Assembly (NCBI GenBank): GCA_026702845.1
Contig: JADCLS010000011.1
Span: 120,138 to 184,137 of the forward strand
Origin: Candidatus Heimdallarchaeota archaeon
GTDB lineage: Archaea; Asgardarchaeota; Heimdallarchaeia; Heimdallarchaeales; Kariarchaeaceae
Reading direction: 5' to 3'
DNA length: 64,000 nt
Positions 1 to 9,337 of this stretch are shown here, piece after piece. Position 1 is the first letter of the stretch. Each line of letters begins with the position of its first letter. Made by a program: the position numbers and the translations under genes. The notes beneath the pieces were generated by a model. It searched no databases and was not told the DNA's origin. It was given only the letters and a program-made list of their open reading frames with translations.

Positions 1-72
1 AGCGCTGGCTTCAGATTTGTTTCCTTCCAAAAATGAGCTGGCCTTTTCATCATAAGACAAGATAATCGTCAT
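1..72 (-). CDS. Partial CDS, N-terminus only, unknown protein
   Basis: An open frame begins with ATG at 72 on the minus strand and runs off the left edge after 24 codons, starting MTIILSYDEKASSFLEGNKS. A TATA-like stretch lies upstream near 95-110. There is too little sequence to assign a family. It could be a chance frame. Confidence 0.35.
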   Translation of the reverse strand, partial: MTIILSYDEKASSFLEGNKSEASA

Positions 73-162
73 ATTAACCGTAATGTAATCTGCATTCCAA
101 ATAATAAAAGTCTATTTGGTCCTAGTATACAAAAATAGCAATTTTAAAGATAATCAATATAA

Positions 163-561
163 CTACTTCTTGGGTTCAGGAATACTTCCCTTTTTCGTCG
201 TCATTGTTTTTCCAACATCCGAGCCACCCCTAGCTGCATCTTCATTAAGAAGATAGGCCAAAGAGCTTTCAAGGTTTTCAGTATTTATCTGCTGATCTTT
301 AGACATCTTTGAAAATTCCCTCTTCCAGCTCTCCAAATCTCCAACACGTTTCTGTATATCAAAAATCAGCCTATTGACAGCTGCGTCTCTACCTTTTCCC
401 TCAGTAGGGCTATCCAATTCTGCCTCCAATAATTCAACTATGAGTTGAGAACGAGGAATTCCTTCTTTATCTGCTCGTTTGGTGAGCTTATCTCTCAAAT
501 TATTTGGACATGAAAATGTAATTCTTGTTTTTCCATCAGTCATAACAATATACTGTTTCAT
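163..561 (-). CDS. Ribbon-helix-helix-like DNA-binding protein with coiled-coil tail
   Basis: The protein has 132 aa. Residues about 10-50 fit a ribbon-helix-helix fold: a short beta strand (TRITFSC), then a helix-turn-helix pair (LRDKLTKRADKEGIPRSQLI) typical of CopG/Arc-type dimeric repressors. The rest is charged and helical and could form a coiled coil, ending in a Lys/Pro-rich tail. A TTG codon directly precedes the chosen ATG, so the start is uncertain by one residue. It is a single gene, divergent from the EutA-like gene across about 200 bp, and may regulate itself or that neighbour (inference). The target is unknown. Confidence 0.6.
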   Translation of the reverse strand: MKQYIVMTDGKTRITFSCPNNLRDKLTKRADKEGIPRSQLIVELLEAELDSPTEGKGRDAAVNRLIFDIQKRVGDLESWKREFSKMSKDQQINTENLESSLAYLLNEDAARGGSDVGKTMTTKKGSIPEPKK

Positions 562-757
562 CAACTATAAAACTCTTTTACGTCAAATCGATTAAAAAGT
601 GCCGATTCACCAAAATTATTTGACAAGACAAGAACATGATATCATATGGAGTAGATCATCATTTCCGAGAAAGCATACACAATGATTTTTTTATCAGAAG
701 TCAATAGCTAATGACCTCTTTCTTATTGTTTTTAATAATCAATTTAAGGTGTCGCGT

Positions 758-2209
758 ATGGCTATTAGTACGCCTGATGAGTTAGAACTACTCAGTGTAG
801 GTATCGATGTTGGTTCCTCAACCAGTCACCTTGTTTTCTCTAATCTTATTTTAAGAAAAGATAATCACAGTTCTTCACGCAAGTATGAGGTTACTGAGAG
901 AGAGATAAAATACGAGGGAAGAATTATAGACACACCTCTAATTGACAAAAATACTATTAATATTGATGAGTTGGTAGCGTTCTTCAAGGAGGAATATAGT
1001 AGAGCAGGAATTACACCAGAAATGGTCAATACTGGTGCAGTTATCGTAACTGGAGAGACTGCTAAGAAAAGTAATGCTGCTAAAATCGTTGAGCTGCTAT
1101 CGAATGATACAGGTAAATTTATTGCAGCCACTGCAGGACCGAATTTTGAATCGATGCTTGCAGCCTTTGGATCTGGAGCGACAAATAGATCTAAAGAAAA
1201 ACGGAAAAATGTATTGTCAGTAGATATTGGTGGGGGCACATCTAATATGGCAATTTCCAGCAATGGAAATGTGGTTAGTACAGCATGTATCAATGTAGGA
1301 GGAAGATTATTAGCCTTTGAAGAAGATGGTATGATCTGGAGAATTGATGAACCAGCACAAATCATTATTGAGAAACTTGGAATGTCCTATAAGGTTGGAG
1401 ATAAAATTCCTGTCGAAGATATCCGGAAAATCGCCACAAAATTTGCAGAAGTTCTCATTGAGGTTTGCGTAGGACCCACACAGACTGATCTTGCTAAGTT
1501 GTTGATGATGACCACTGATCTTGATTTCTCTATCCCCATTGATGAGGTTGCTTTCTCAGGAGGTGTTGGAGAACTGTATTACGGTGAGCAGAAGAGTTAT
1601 CGTGATATGGGAGTGGTTCTGGCAGAGGAGATCAAAAAATTGAGCCATAAGTTTACTGCTTCGATAATTGAACCTGAAAATAAAATCAGAGCTACTGTAA
1701 TTGGAGCAGGTGCATATTCCTTATCAATTTCAGGTTCCACTTGCTATGTTGATGATTCTGTGAAATTTCCTTTACGGAATATCCCCGTTATGCATGTAAA
1801 TGCAGATAGAACCAAATTAAGCATTGACCATATTAAAGAAGAAGTCGCAAAGTCATTTGAAAGATTTGATATTGAAGAAGGTTCTGAAGTAGTAGCATTA
1901 TACTTCAAAGATCCCGTAAGAGTTGCCTATGATAAGCTAAAACTCTTCTCTCAGGCAATTGAATTGGCCCTTCCAAATAGTGTATCAAAAAATGTTCTCA
2001 TAATACTTATTTTTGAGAAAGATATAGCAAACTCAGTGGGTAATGTTACACGAAGAGAGACATCAATTAAAGAGAACTTGATTTCGTTGGATGAACTGCA
2101 ACTAGAAGAGGGAGATTGGATCGATATCGGTGCCCCTCTTATAAGTGGAGAGGTTTTCCCTGTAACTGTGAAATCCTTGGTTTTCAACAAAAAAATAATA
2201 GCAGAATAA
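758..2209 (+). CDS. EutA-like ASKHA-fold reactivating factor
   Basis: The protein has about 483 aa. It has the actin/Hsp70-type ATPase loops expected of EutA, the chaperone that reactivates cobalamin-dependent ethanolamine ammonia-lyase: a first phosphate loop GIDVGSSTSHLVFS near the N-terminus and a second, SVDIGGGTSNMAI, near residue 155. The length matches the family. I chose ATG 758 because AGGTG at 747-751 lies 6 nt upstream; an in-frame GTG at 749 overlaps that site and is less likely. No EutB, EutC or microcompartment gene is in the window, so the client could be another B12 enzyme encoded elsewhere (inference). The gene converges on iorB with only 14 nt between the stops. Confidence 0.75.
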   Translation: MAISTPDELELLSVGIDVGSSTSHLVFSNLILRKDNHSSSRKYEVTEREIKYEGRIIDTPLIDKNTINIDELVAFFKEEYSRAGITPEMVNTGAVIVTGETAKKSNAAKIVELLSNDTGKFIAATAGPNFESMLAAFGSGATNRSKEKRKNVLSVDIGGGTSNMAISSNGNVVSTACINVGGRLLAFEEDGMIWRIDEPAQIIIEKLGMSYKVGDKIPVEDIRKIATKFAEVLIEVCVGPTQTDLAKLLMMTTDLDFSIPIDEVAFSGGVGELYYGEQKSYRDMGVVLAEEIKKLSHKFTASIIEPENKIRATVIGAGAYSLSISGSTCYVDDSVKFPLRNIPVMHVNADRTKLSIDHIKEEVAKSFERFDIEEGSEVVALYFKDPVRVAYDKLKLFSQAIELALPNSVSKNVLIILIFEKDIANSVGNVTRRETSIKENLISLDELQLEEGDWIDIGAPLISGEVFPVTVKSLVFNKKIIAE

Positions 2210-2223
2210 GTAAAATAGATAAT

Positions 2224-2838
2224 TTATGCAACTATGGTACTTTTATCGATTATATCATAACCTGCACGTAATGCCTTTAGATTAGTTTCTACAAATTTCG
2301 GCCAACGTTTTTGAATAATATCCTCTACAAGCTTTGTATCCAATTCCAGCAATCCGAGTCTGAGAAATGCACCCATCAAGATAAGATTTTCTCCTCGGCT
2401 TATTTTTAAGTCCTCAGCCAATTTTCCAGTATTTACATTATATACCTTGGCTGGCCATTCTTCTAGTTTTTGTAGAATGGCATCGACCTTAGGATATTTC
2501 ATTCCCAGATTCACTGCCACAGGAGAGAGAATACCATGGGTATTGGTGATAATGTGCCCATTTGGTTTCAGATATTCTATCACTCGCAGTGCTTCCATTG
2601 GCTCACCAGATATGATAACATCTGCCATGCCCTTTGGAATTATAGTACCATAATTATTACCTACTCGTAGATGAAATACTACAGATCCTCCTCGTTGGCT
2701 CATCCCATGCGTCTCAGCTGCAATAATTTGATACCCAACCTCATGAAAAATATTTCCTAGAATGTGTCCTATAGATACTGTACCTTGACCACCGATACCA
2801 GTGATGATAATATTAAATTTCCTCGATGTATTTACCAT
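2224..2838 (-). CDS. iorB: Indolepyruvate ferredoxin oxidoreductase, beta subunit
   Basis: The 204-aa protein fits the POR gamma-type domain of IorB. It starts with the family's GIGGQGTVSIGHILG motif (near residue 14) and carries ETHGMSQRGGSV at about 42-53. With IorA it oxidises aryl-pyruvates from aromatic amino acid transamination to aryl-acetyl-CoA and CO2, reducing ferredoxin in the cytoplasm. It is translationally coupled to iorA: the iorA stop and iorB start overlap as TAATG, and a purine-rich GGAGGGG site sits just upstream within the end of iorA. Length is normal. Confidence 0.92.
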   Translation of the reverse strand: MVNTSRKFNIIITGIGGQGTVSIGHILGNIFHEVGYQIIAAETHGMSQRGGSVVFHLRVGNNYGTIIPKGMADVIISGEPMEALRVIEYLKPNGHIITNTHGILSPVAVNLGMKYPKVDAILQKLEEWPAKVYNVNTGKLAEDLKISRGENLILMGAFLRLGLLELDTKLVEDIIQKRWPKFVETNLKALRAGYDIIDKSTIVA

Positions 2839-4712
2839 TACATTCCCCTCCTCTCAACAAAATGAATGGCATTCTTAGGACAATGTTCAGCACAGTATCC
2901 ACATCCAGTACATAGTATCGGGTCTATATGTGCAATACCCTTTTCATCCTTGGATAAGGCAGGACATCCAATGGGATCAATACATCTGCCACAAGCGATA
3001 CACAACTCCTCGTCGACTTCCATTAAGGGAACAGGTTTGCTTTCAACTTTGTACTCACGTGAAACATTTAATGCACATGGGGATTTGGAAACAATCACAC
3101 GAACTCCTTCTACTTTTAGAGCCTCTTTAAATACTTCCCTTGATTCCTTGAATTTCATGGGATCAATAATTCTTGTCCATGCTCCCATCGCAGAAGCTGT
3201 TTTAGCAATATCCAGGTTTACTAGATCCTCTGAAGAAGGGGTTGGTTGAGCTCCAGTCATAGCTGTAGTGGAGTTATCCATCACAAGAATTAGGATATTT
3301 GCCTTCTTCCAGATTGCATTTGCCAATCCAGGTACACCAGAATGCCAAAATGTACTATCACCAATTATTGCTACTCCAAGATTGTTATCTTTTGTTTTAG
3401 ATACTGCAGTAGCCATTGGAATGGAAGCACCCATACAAATAAGACTATCTGCTTTATCATGAGGAGGCAATACTCCAAGTGAATAGCAACCAATATCATT
3501 ACAATATATTGGATTGGCTCGTCGTAGTTCCTTATCCATGAGTACATAGGTCGACCGATGAGGACAACCAGCACATAGAACTGGAGGTCGCATTCGTAGT
3601 AGATCCACCATCTCGAGTTCTATTTTTCTGTGTGGAGTATATTCTAAATTTAAAACAGTCCCCATCCAATCTAGTAATTTTTCTGTGGTGAGTTCACCTT
3701 CTTCAGAAGTTAATCCTGATCGCTTTCCAATAACCTCTGTTTCTATTTCAGTATCTGCAAGATAATGATTGATTAAAATCTCAATGAAAGGCTCTAATTC
3801 CTCTATAACCAAAACCTTAGGGATCTGCTTACATAGTTCTAGGAAACGAATGTGTGGGAATGGATAGACCATATTTAATTTTAACACATGAGCAGGTAGA
3901 TTGAAGTATTCAATTGCCTCAACAGTATAATTAAAACTAGATCCGGAGGTCACCACAAGATATTCTGGATTTTCACCCATGACATACTCATCATATGGTT
4001 TGAGTTCAGCAAGATGAAGGGCTAACTCCTGTCTCAATCCTAGCATTCTTGACTTATTTGCTCTAGCATTACCTGGAATAGAGACGAACCGCTTGGGATT
4101 ACGTTCATATTTGATAGGTTCAAGAATTTTAGGGGGATAACGCTTTAATACTCCTAAACTATGTGAAATTCTTGTTACTGATCTTACAAAGACAGGAATG
4201 CTGAATTTTCTTGATAATAGTATAGCTTCTCTAGTGAAATCATAACATTCTTGTATATTAGATGGTTCATACATAGGAAGATCTGCAAACCGAGCAATGA
4301 TTCGATTATCTTGTTCATTCTGAGATGAATGCATCCCAGGATCATCAGCCACAATTATTACCATTGCTGCATTAACACCAGCAAGTGCTAGAGTCATGAT
4401 AGGATCCATTGCGACATTCAACCCAACTGACTTGGTTATGACGGCACTATCTGTTCCAGTAATAGCTGCACCTGCAGCTTCTTCAGTGGCAACAACCTCA
4501 TTTGCGGACCAATTTCCCGAGATACTAGAAAAATTCTTATTCAATGTCTCCATAATCTCAGTGGAAGGTGTACCGGGATATGCAGCAACGTATTTGACTC
4601 CTCCGTCAAAGAGACCGTATGCTATGGCTTCATTACCTAATAAGGTCAACGTATCAGTTGTTTCATGATCTTTAATTGATTTTCTTGTTCGTTTAATCTG
4701 ATTCTCCAGCAT
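2838..4712 (-). CDS. iorA: Indolepyruvate ferredoxin oxidoreductase, alpha subunit
   Basis: The 624-aa protein has the full IorA layout. The N-terminal pyrimidine-binding half contains GVKYVAAYPGTPSTEIME; the middle has CAGCPHRSTY; the TPP-binding half has GDSTFWHSGVPGL and MDNSTTAMTGAQPTP. Two C-terminal 4Fe-4S motifs follow, CIACGRCIDPIGCP (the extended spacing usual in IorA) and CTGCGYCAEHCPK. It is first in the iorA-iorB operon. The enzyme makes aryl-acetyl-CoA, which an ADP-forming acetyl-CoA synthetase elsewhere could use for ATP (inference from known archaeal peptide fermentation). All cofactor motifs are intact. Confidence 0.95.
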   Translation of the reverse strand: MLENQIKRTRKSIKDHETTDTLTLLGNEAIAYGLFDGGVKYVAAYPGTPSTEIMETLNKNFSSISGNWSANEVVATEEAAGAAITGTDSAVITKSVGLNVAMDPIMTLALAGVNAAMVIIVADDPGMHSSQNEQDNRIIARFADLPMYEPSNIQECYDFTREAILLSRKFSIPVFVRSVTRISHSLGVLKRYPPKILEPIKYERNPKRFVSIPGNARANKSRMLGLRQELALHLAELKPYDEYVMGENPEYLVVTSGSSFNYTVEAIEYFNLPAHVLKLNMVYPFPHIRFLELCKQIPKVLVIEELEPFIEILINHYLADTEIETEVIGKRSGLTSEEGELTTEKLLDWMGTVLNLEYTPHRKIELEMVDLLRMRPPVLCAGCPHRSTYVLMDKELRRANPIYCNDIGCYSLGVLPPHDKADSLICMGASIPMATAVSKTKDNNLGVAIIGDSTFWHSGVPGLANAIWKKANILILVMDNSTTAMTGAQPTPSSEDLVNLDIAKTASAMGAWTRIIDPMKFKESREVFKEALKVEGVRVIVSKSPCALNVSREYKVESKPVPLMEVDEELCIACGRCIDPIGCPALSKDEKGIAHIDPILCTGCGYCAEHCPKNAIHFVERRGM

Positions 4713-4887
4713 AGTGCTTACCTACAGTGAACAAGAATAATTATATGAGCCAATTATCATACAATTACTCAGATTCAAGTCTCGAAATTTGTCAAAAATA
4801 CATAAATTAATCGACGTAGAACTATGTAATTTCTCAATCAGATTTATTTTTGACCTCATTAAATCAGAAATTAGTGCATCCTTTTAA

Positions 4888-6504
4888 TTATTTAATAGGA
4901 TATAATTCCGGAACCATTACTTCTCTGAACCATTCAATTGCATCAGTAATGGCCTTTTCAAATGTTAAACGTGGATACCAATCCCATTTTTTCTTTGCTT
5001 TTTCATCAGATGAGATGCACTCAGTATTAAACTCATAGATCTCATTAATATCCCGATATTTAGTTATTCCAAGTTTTGCAAATATATTCCTAATTTTTAT
5101 CTTTCGAGCCTCTTGTATTAAATCTAGATGAGTGATGTTACATGATGTTAAGTTCTGTTTATCTAATTCATTAAGAATTTCAAGAGGAGAAGCAATAAAG
5201 GAATTGAGGAAATAATCTCCAAATGGAACAGTTTTATCACCCATGATAATCATGGCTCTTGCCATATCTATGGGCGTGATCCAAGAAATTTTCTTATCAA
5301 TGGGGCCTAAAACGGTTAGATTTCCACTTCTTATCCCATCACAATAAGTAGTAGTTAATCCTCGATCATATGAGCCAAATGTTTTACTAAATTTGGCTAA
5401 AACAAGTGGTACTCTAGAGTATTCTCGTTTTTTCAACTCTCTTTGTCTCAATTGCTCAGCTCTCTGCTTTTCTTGCATTTTCTTCATTTCTATCTCAAAA
5501 ATTTCACTAGCAGCTTGCCTTTTCTTTGTTTCTTCTGCTTGACGTTGCCAAAACAAATCAATTTCACTTAATTCTTCTTGTACATCATTTTCTTGCTCAT
5601 CCAAAGAAGTTCCTTCTTTTATTTCGATTGTATCTTTACTAATTTTTAATTTCGATGTTTTCAATGAATCAACTTTGGAGATTTCAGAAGATGCAGGTTG
5701 GGAACCTCCAAGTGTGGGACCCGATGTGGGACCTGATGCAGGTTGGGGACCTCCAAGTGTTGGACCTGATGCAGGAGTTGATGCTGCTTGGGGACCTCCA
5801 AGTGTTGGACCTGATGCAGGAGTTGATGCTGCTTGGGGACCTCCAAGTGTGGGACCTGATGTGGGACCTGATGTGGGACTTGATGCTGCTTGGGAACTTG
5901 AAGATGGAGTTTCATCAATTGTCTCATTTAGCCCCATCTCCTCAAGTTCATCATCATAGAATGTAATAGGATATTTTGGTTTTTCTATATTCTCCTTTGC
6001 ACAAGCTCTTATCTGTTTTGAACTCCAACCATATTCATCTTTATTCCAATATTTTTTTAGCATTCGACTGACTTTTCTATTTATTTTATGATAGTCTGTT
6101 GGATCTGATTGCCTAGTTAACTCATCGATATTAGAGGGAAACTCCAAACCTTCAATTTGCGGTAATGCGGTAACTATTTTGCCGATTCCCAGTAGTTGAC
6201 CTATTCCTATAAGATTAATTAAACCAGCATAATTTTCGAGTTCTATTGTTTCCAAATCTTTACCAGGACACAAATTTACTTGAGTATTGTATACTATATC
6301 CCCTTTATCAAGTAAATTATAGAGAGTTACTGGATCTAGTATATCAGCTGCAAGGATAGTGATCTGGGCAGGTATCTGATCAGTCTGAATAATTCCACTT
6401 GGCGAGGCTGCGATTATATCTAGATCTTCTCCTATGGTAACTAGTAATTTCAGCACCATGATCCCAAGAAAGCTATCAGCACCTAAAACAATATGCCTGC
6501 TCAT
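4888..6504 (-). CDS. SDR-family (NAD epimerase/dehydratase-like) protein with long disordered insert
   Basis: The 538-aa protein reads as a split Rossmann protein. Residues 1-165 begin with HIVLGADSFLG, a degenerate glycine motif, and contain the strand/helix pattern of extended SDRs. The C-terminal block (about 385-538) has the typical GIRSGNLTVLG and WITPIDMARAMI features. Between them lies an insert: a Pro/Gly/Ser/Ala repeat at about 195-270, then a charged, probably coiled-coil stretch to about 365. No convincing YxxxK catalytic pair is visible (YHKIN where YxxxK is expected), so it may bind nucleotide without SDR catalysis (inference). The gene stands alone, with a TATA-like TTTAATTAA near 6523-6532, about 24 nt before the start. 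Confidence 0.65.
   Translation of the reverse strand: MSRHIVLGADSFLGIMVLKLLVTIGEDLDIIAASPSGIIQTDQIPAQITILAADILDPVTLYNLLDKGDIVYNTQVNLCPGKDLETIELENYAGLINLIGIGQLLGIGKIVTALPQIEGLEFPSNIDELTRQSDPTDYHKINRKVSRMLKKYWNKDEYGWSSKQIRACAKENIEKPKYPITFYDDELEEMGLNETIDETPSSSSQAASSPTSGPTSGPTLGGPQAASTPASGPTLGGPQAASTPASGPTLGGPQPASGPTSGPTLGGSQPASSEISKVDSLKTSKLKISKDTIEIKEGTSLDEQENDVQEELSEIDLFWQRQAEETKKRQAASEIFEIEMKKMQEKQRAEQLRQRELKKREYSRVPLVLAKFSKTFGSYDRGLTTTYCDGIRSGNLTVLGPIDKKISWITPIDMARAMIIMGDKTVPFGDYFLNSFIASPLEILNELDKQNLTSCNITHLDLIQEARKIKIRNIFAKLGITKYRDINEIYEFNTECISSDEKAKKKWDWYPRLTFEKAITDAIEWFREVMVPELYPIK
5701..5893. repeat. 45-bp tandem repeat inside the SDR-like gene
   Basis: The motif CCTCCAAGTG recurs at 5705, 5750, 5795 and 5840, exactly 45 bp apart. 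Middle copies are nearly identical; the outer copies are shortened or altered. Because 45 is a multiple of three the frame is kept, and each unit encodes a 15-residue Gly/Pro/Ala/Ser/Thr block on the minus strand. Copy number is probably variable through slippage or unequal exchange (inference). Confidence 0.9.
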
Positions 6505-6627
6505 TAATGATATAATGGCATTTTAATTAAATAATCTTAGTGTATTAGAGGAATAAATCGACAATTAATCTCCTAGTTTTGTTAGCAGAGTAATTACATT
6601 GATATATAACAACGAGGCCTGAAGTTT

Positions 6628-7554
6628 ATGAGTAATTTCGAGATTATGCTAGAAATTCTTAGCAAAACAGCGATGATTTATCTCGGGGTCTTTACAGGTG
6701 TGATTTTTATCAAATCTCCTCTTGCTAAATATCGAAAATTATTCGTTAACATAACAATTAATATAGTCACAACAATGCTAGTTTTTGTATCATTTGTTAA
6801 AATCGCGGATTTTCAAGGTAATGATTGGATTTTTCCAATTATTGCTTCCCTTCTTGTTACTGTAATTGGATTATATGCCCCTCCACTCATCGCGAAATTA
6901 ATGAAGCAAGAGAAACCTAAACCTGCAGAAATTTGTACAGCAACTTTTTCCAACGCATTGAATTTTCCATTTCCAATAATCTATGCACTCAGTCCTCAAG
7001 GATTAGGTGCAGCAGGATTATTTCTTGCAGTAAATCTCATTATGCGAAATACAGTAGGGTTATGGATATCAGGTATATCTATATCAAGATCAGCAATAAA
7101 AGATGTATTAAAATTTCCACCAATTTGGGGAATAATTCTTGGGATCATTGCCAGAATTTATTTTCAATCTATGCTGCTGCCAATAGTTACATTTGAACCA
7201 GTTGATTTTGCATTTCAAGTAGGTATTTTCATGACATTAATGACAGTTGGTTTCTCTTTAAAAATACCTAAAAAAGAGTATCTGCACCCATATTTCAGAG
7301 TAGGGATGGTTAGATATGTATTATCTCTCATCCTGGCAATAGTTTTGATTTTCCCATTCAACCTCCAGCCGATTATTGCTATTCCACTACTCGTCCAACT
7401 AATAGCTCCACCTGCCGTGTACAATGGACTGTATGCTGAGAGATTCGGATTAGATACTGAATTAACCACTCAGGTTATCGTTACACTTACTCTAATTGCA
7501 CTTGCAATTCTACCCTTGGAATTATGGATCATACACATGTTATTCTTGGCATAA
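6628..7554 (+). CDS. AEC-family (auxin efflux carrier-like) membrane transporter
   Basis: The 308-aa protein is hydrophobic throughout with about ten membrane segments and short charged loops, the usual size for AEC permeases. The central region has an Asn/Pro-rich break (FSNALNFPFPIIYALSPQG) like the crossover in this family, and the C-terminal half has QLIAPPAVYNGLYAERFG, resembling the conserved C-terminal part of AEC carriers. Substrate is unknown; family members move organic acids, amino acids or auxin-like compounds. It is preceded by a TATATAA box at about 6602-6608 and diverges from the SDR-like gene. Confidence 0.75.
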   Translation: MSNFEIMLEILSKTAMIYLGVFTGVIFIKSPLAKYRKLFVNITINIVTTMLVFVSFVKIADFQGNDWIFPIIASLLVTVIGLYAPPLIAKLMKQEKPKPAEICTATFSNALNFPFPIIYALSPQGLGAAGLFLAVNLIMRNTVGLWISGISISRSAIKDVLKFPPIWGIILGIIARIYFQSMLLPIVTFEPVDFAFQVGIFMTLMTVGFSLKIPKKEYLHPYFRVGMVRYVLSLILAIVLIFPFNLQPIIAIPLLVQLIAPPAVYNGLYAERFGLDTELTTQVIVTLTLIALAILPLELWIIHMLFLA

Positions 7555-7663
7555 TTATATTGTACTTTGGAAATATGGTTGATCCAACTGCAGATTATCT
7601 GCGAATATTGGCAATTTTCCCCTAATCTTTTCATACTGCTATTTCTTTGATGATTTAATCAGC

Positions 7664-8863
7664 ATGGCCAATGGAAAGATCTATACCTTGATCCTAAGTT
7701 TACAAACTATAGGTGAGAGGATCATATTTTCCTTTGTACAATTATATGCTGACAAAATTGGAGCCTCAGGAACTGAACAAGGAGTTTTACTCAGCTTACG
7801 GAACATTATCTCCTTTTCTGGACAAAATTATTTTGGCAAAGCTTCTGATAGATATGGTCGAATTAGTATTCTTCTTATTGGTTTTCTACTCTCAGCTATT
7901 AGTTCTTTCAGTTTTCTCAAAACAATTACACCCATTACAGTAATACTTGCTTTTGTTCTATATTCGATAGGTTTTTCAGCAATACAACCAGCCTTTAGTG
8001 CTTTGATAGGTGATACCTACCCTGAACATAAACGTGCTGAGATGCTGGGAAAAATTGGAGGAATTGGAGGATTTATTGGTGCATCTCTTTTTCTAGTGGT
8101 TGGCTTAATCTCAGATACTCTTTTAGATCCATATCAATATCTGTTTATAATTGCTGGATGTAGTTTTGCATCAGCAGGATTTGCAGTAGTATTCCTACAT
8201 TTCAGATATTTCATACCCACTGTACCTCATGTGAGAGAAACAAAAGTCTCGTATTTCTACCCACTCAGTTTTGGATTTTTCAGGAAATTTGTACTCATGG
8301 ATGCTCTGTTTGCCCTTGCGATGGCTACATCTTGGCCACTCTTTCCACGGAAAACAAATGAGTTGGCAAATACCTCTCAAGTCACTATTATGTGGTCCGT
8401 GACGTTTATTAGTTACAGCATCTCAGCCAGGTACACAAAGCAATTAAAGGAAAAGATAGGTTCATACTCTAAATCCTTATATTATTCTAGATTTCTACTC
8501 TTTCTTGTTCCATTGACTTTTGCCTTTGCTACTAGCTGGTTACATCTCATCCCAGCAAGATTTATTGCAGGTATCACATTTGGATATTATGCAACCATAC
8601 AAAAGGATTACATCCTAGAATCAGTGGCAAAAATCGGAAAAATCGAGCATCGTGGCTTATTTCTTGGTACTCATGCATTTATGTATGGAATTTTCACTTT
8701 TGTAGGATCTATTGTATTTGGAAAATTGGTAGATGTACTAATAGATTTGAATACAGGAATGGGATATGATGAGATGTTTATTGTTTCTGCCATATTAAGA
8801 TTTTTTGCAGGATTCCTTTTTCTCCTAGTACCTGATTTAATGCATAAAGATTTCGAGATCTAG
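7664..8863 (+). CDS. Major facilitator superfamily transporter
   Basis: The 399-aa protein shows about twelve predicted membrane segments. The loop GKASDRYGRISILL near residues 55-70 is the classic MFS motif A between TM2 and TM3. A family-typical segment with AEMLGKIGGIGGFIGASLF follows around residue 125. Substrate cannot be told from sequence; proton-coupled drug or sugar efflux is the common role. It lies about 110 bp downstream of the AEC gene in the same direction and may be cotranscribed. Confidence 0.8.
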   Translation: MANGKIYTLILSLQTIGERIIFSFVQLYADKIGASGTEQGVLLSLRNIISFSGQNYFGKASDRYGRISILLIGFLLSAISSFSFLKTITPITVILAFVLYSIGFSAIQPAFSALIGDTYPEHKRAEMLGKIGGIGGFIGASLFLVVGLISDTLLDPYQYLFIIAGCSFASAGFAVVFLHFRYFIPTVPHVRETKVSYFYPLSFGFFRKFVLMDALFALAMATSWPLFPRKTNELANTSQVTIMWSVTFISYSISARYTKQLKEKIGSYSKSLYYSRFLLFLVPLTFAFATSWLHLIPARFIAGITFGYYATIQKDYILESVAKIGKIEHRGLFLGTHAFMYGIFTFVGSIVFGKLVDVLIDLNTGMGYDEMFIVSAILRFFAGFLFLLVPDLMHKDFEI

Positions 8864-8864
8864 T

Positions 8865-9061
8865 TTATTCATCTTGAAAAATATCTTCAATAGGCAATTT
8901 TACGTGATTGGAGAACTTGAATGCCAATCGTAAAGTAGGTTCAAAATTTTCTGCTTCAATTGCTTGAATTGTCTGTCTTGAAACACCGAGTACCTCTGCA
9001 AGCACACTCTGTGATTCCCCTTTATTTTTTTAATTCTTTTACTCAATTCTTCAAAATTCAT
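8865..9061 (-). pseudogene. XRE-family HTH regulator broken by a one-base frameshift
   Basis: Starting at ATG 9061 the frame reads MNFEELSKRIKK, the normal start of short YgzD/YozG-type XRE regulators. The rest of the domain continues in another frame: ESQSVLAEVLGVSRQTIQAI and then the family's C-terminal PIEDIFQDE, stop at 8865. The switch lies at a run of seven T (plus strand 9025-9031). Adding one A to that run on the coding strand joins the two parts into a clean 65-aa HTH protein. It may be a pseudogene, a homopolymer sequencing error or a -1 slippage site. Confidence 0.75.
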
Positions 9062-9175
9062 TTCTCACATTAGCATATCCTGTTCTATTCTCAAAACAAA
9101 TGTGTACAAACAGAGTAATATCAACTATGAAGAAAATATCATAGCAATGTTTGAGAGCCTTTAACCTCCGATAAT

Positions 9176-9310
9176 CTAATAAAGAACACCTATTACAATA
9201 GTTGAGATCAATTTCAGTAGAAAAGTAATACTAACTGCACGATTAGAAGCTTTCTCAATTATCATAGTAATGCGTTCATCCTTCTCACCAAATTTTCCAT
9301 AGAAGTGTCA
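9176..9310 (-). pseudogene. Remnant of a small membrane protein paired with the HTH gene
   Basis: One minus-strand frame ending at TAG 9176 reads KFGEKDERITMIIEKASNRA and then a hydrophobic helix ending TIVIGVLY. This pattern, a DER motif, an EKAS helix and a membrane segment, resembles DUF2178-type proteins that are often encoded beside YozG-like regulators. It has no start codon upstream (a TGA precedes it) and stops after one helix, so it appears to be a decayed fragment. The family link is by eye only. Confidence 0.4.
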
Positions 9311-9337
9311 AGTTTTCCTTTTCAAAATAAATCTACA

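Noticed and set aside
5655..5966. Long plus-strand and alternate minus-strand frames over the 45-bp repeat
   Set aside because: Repeat length is a multiple of three, so all frames stay open; only the SDR frame fits flanking sequence.
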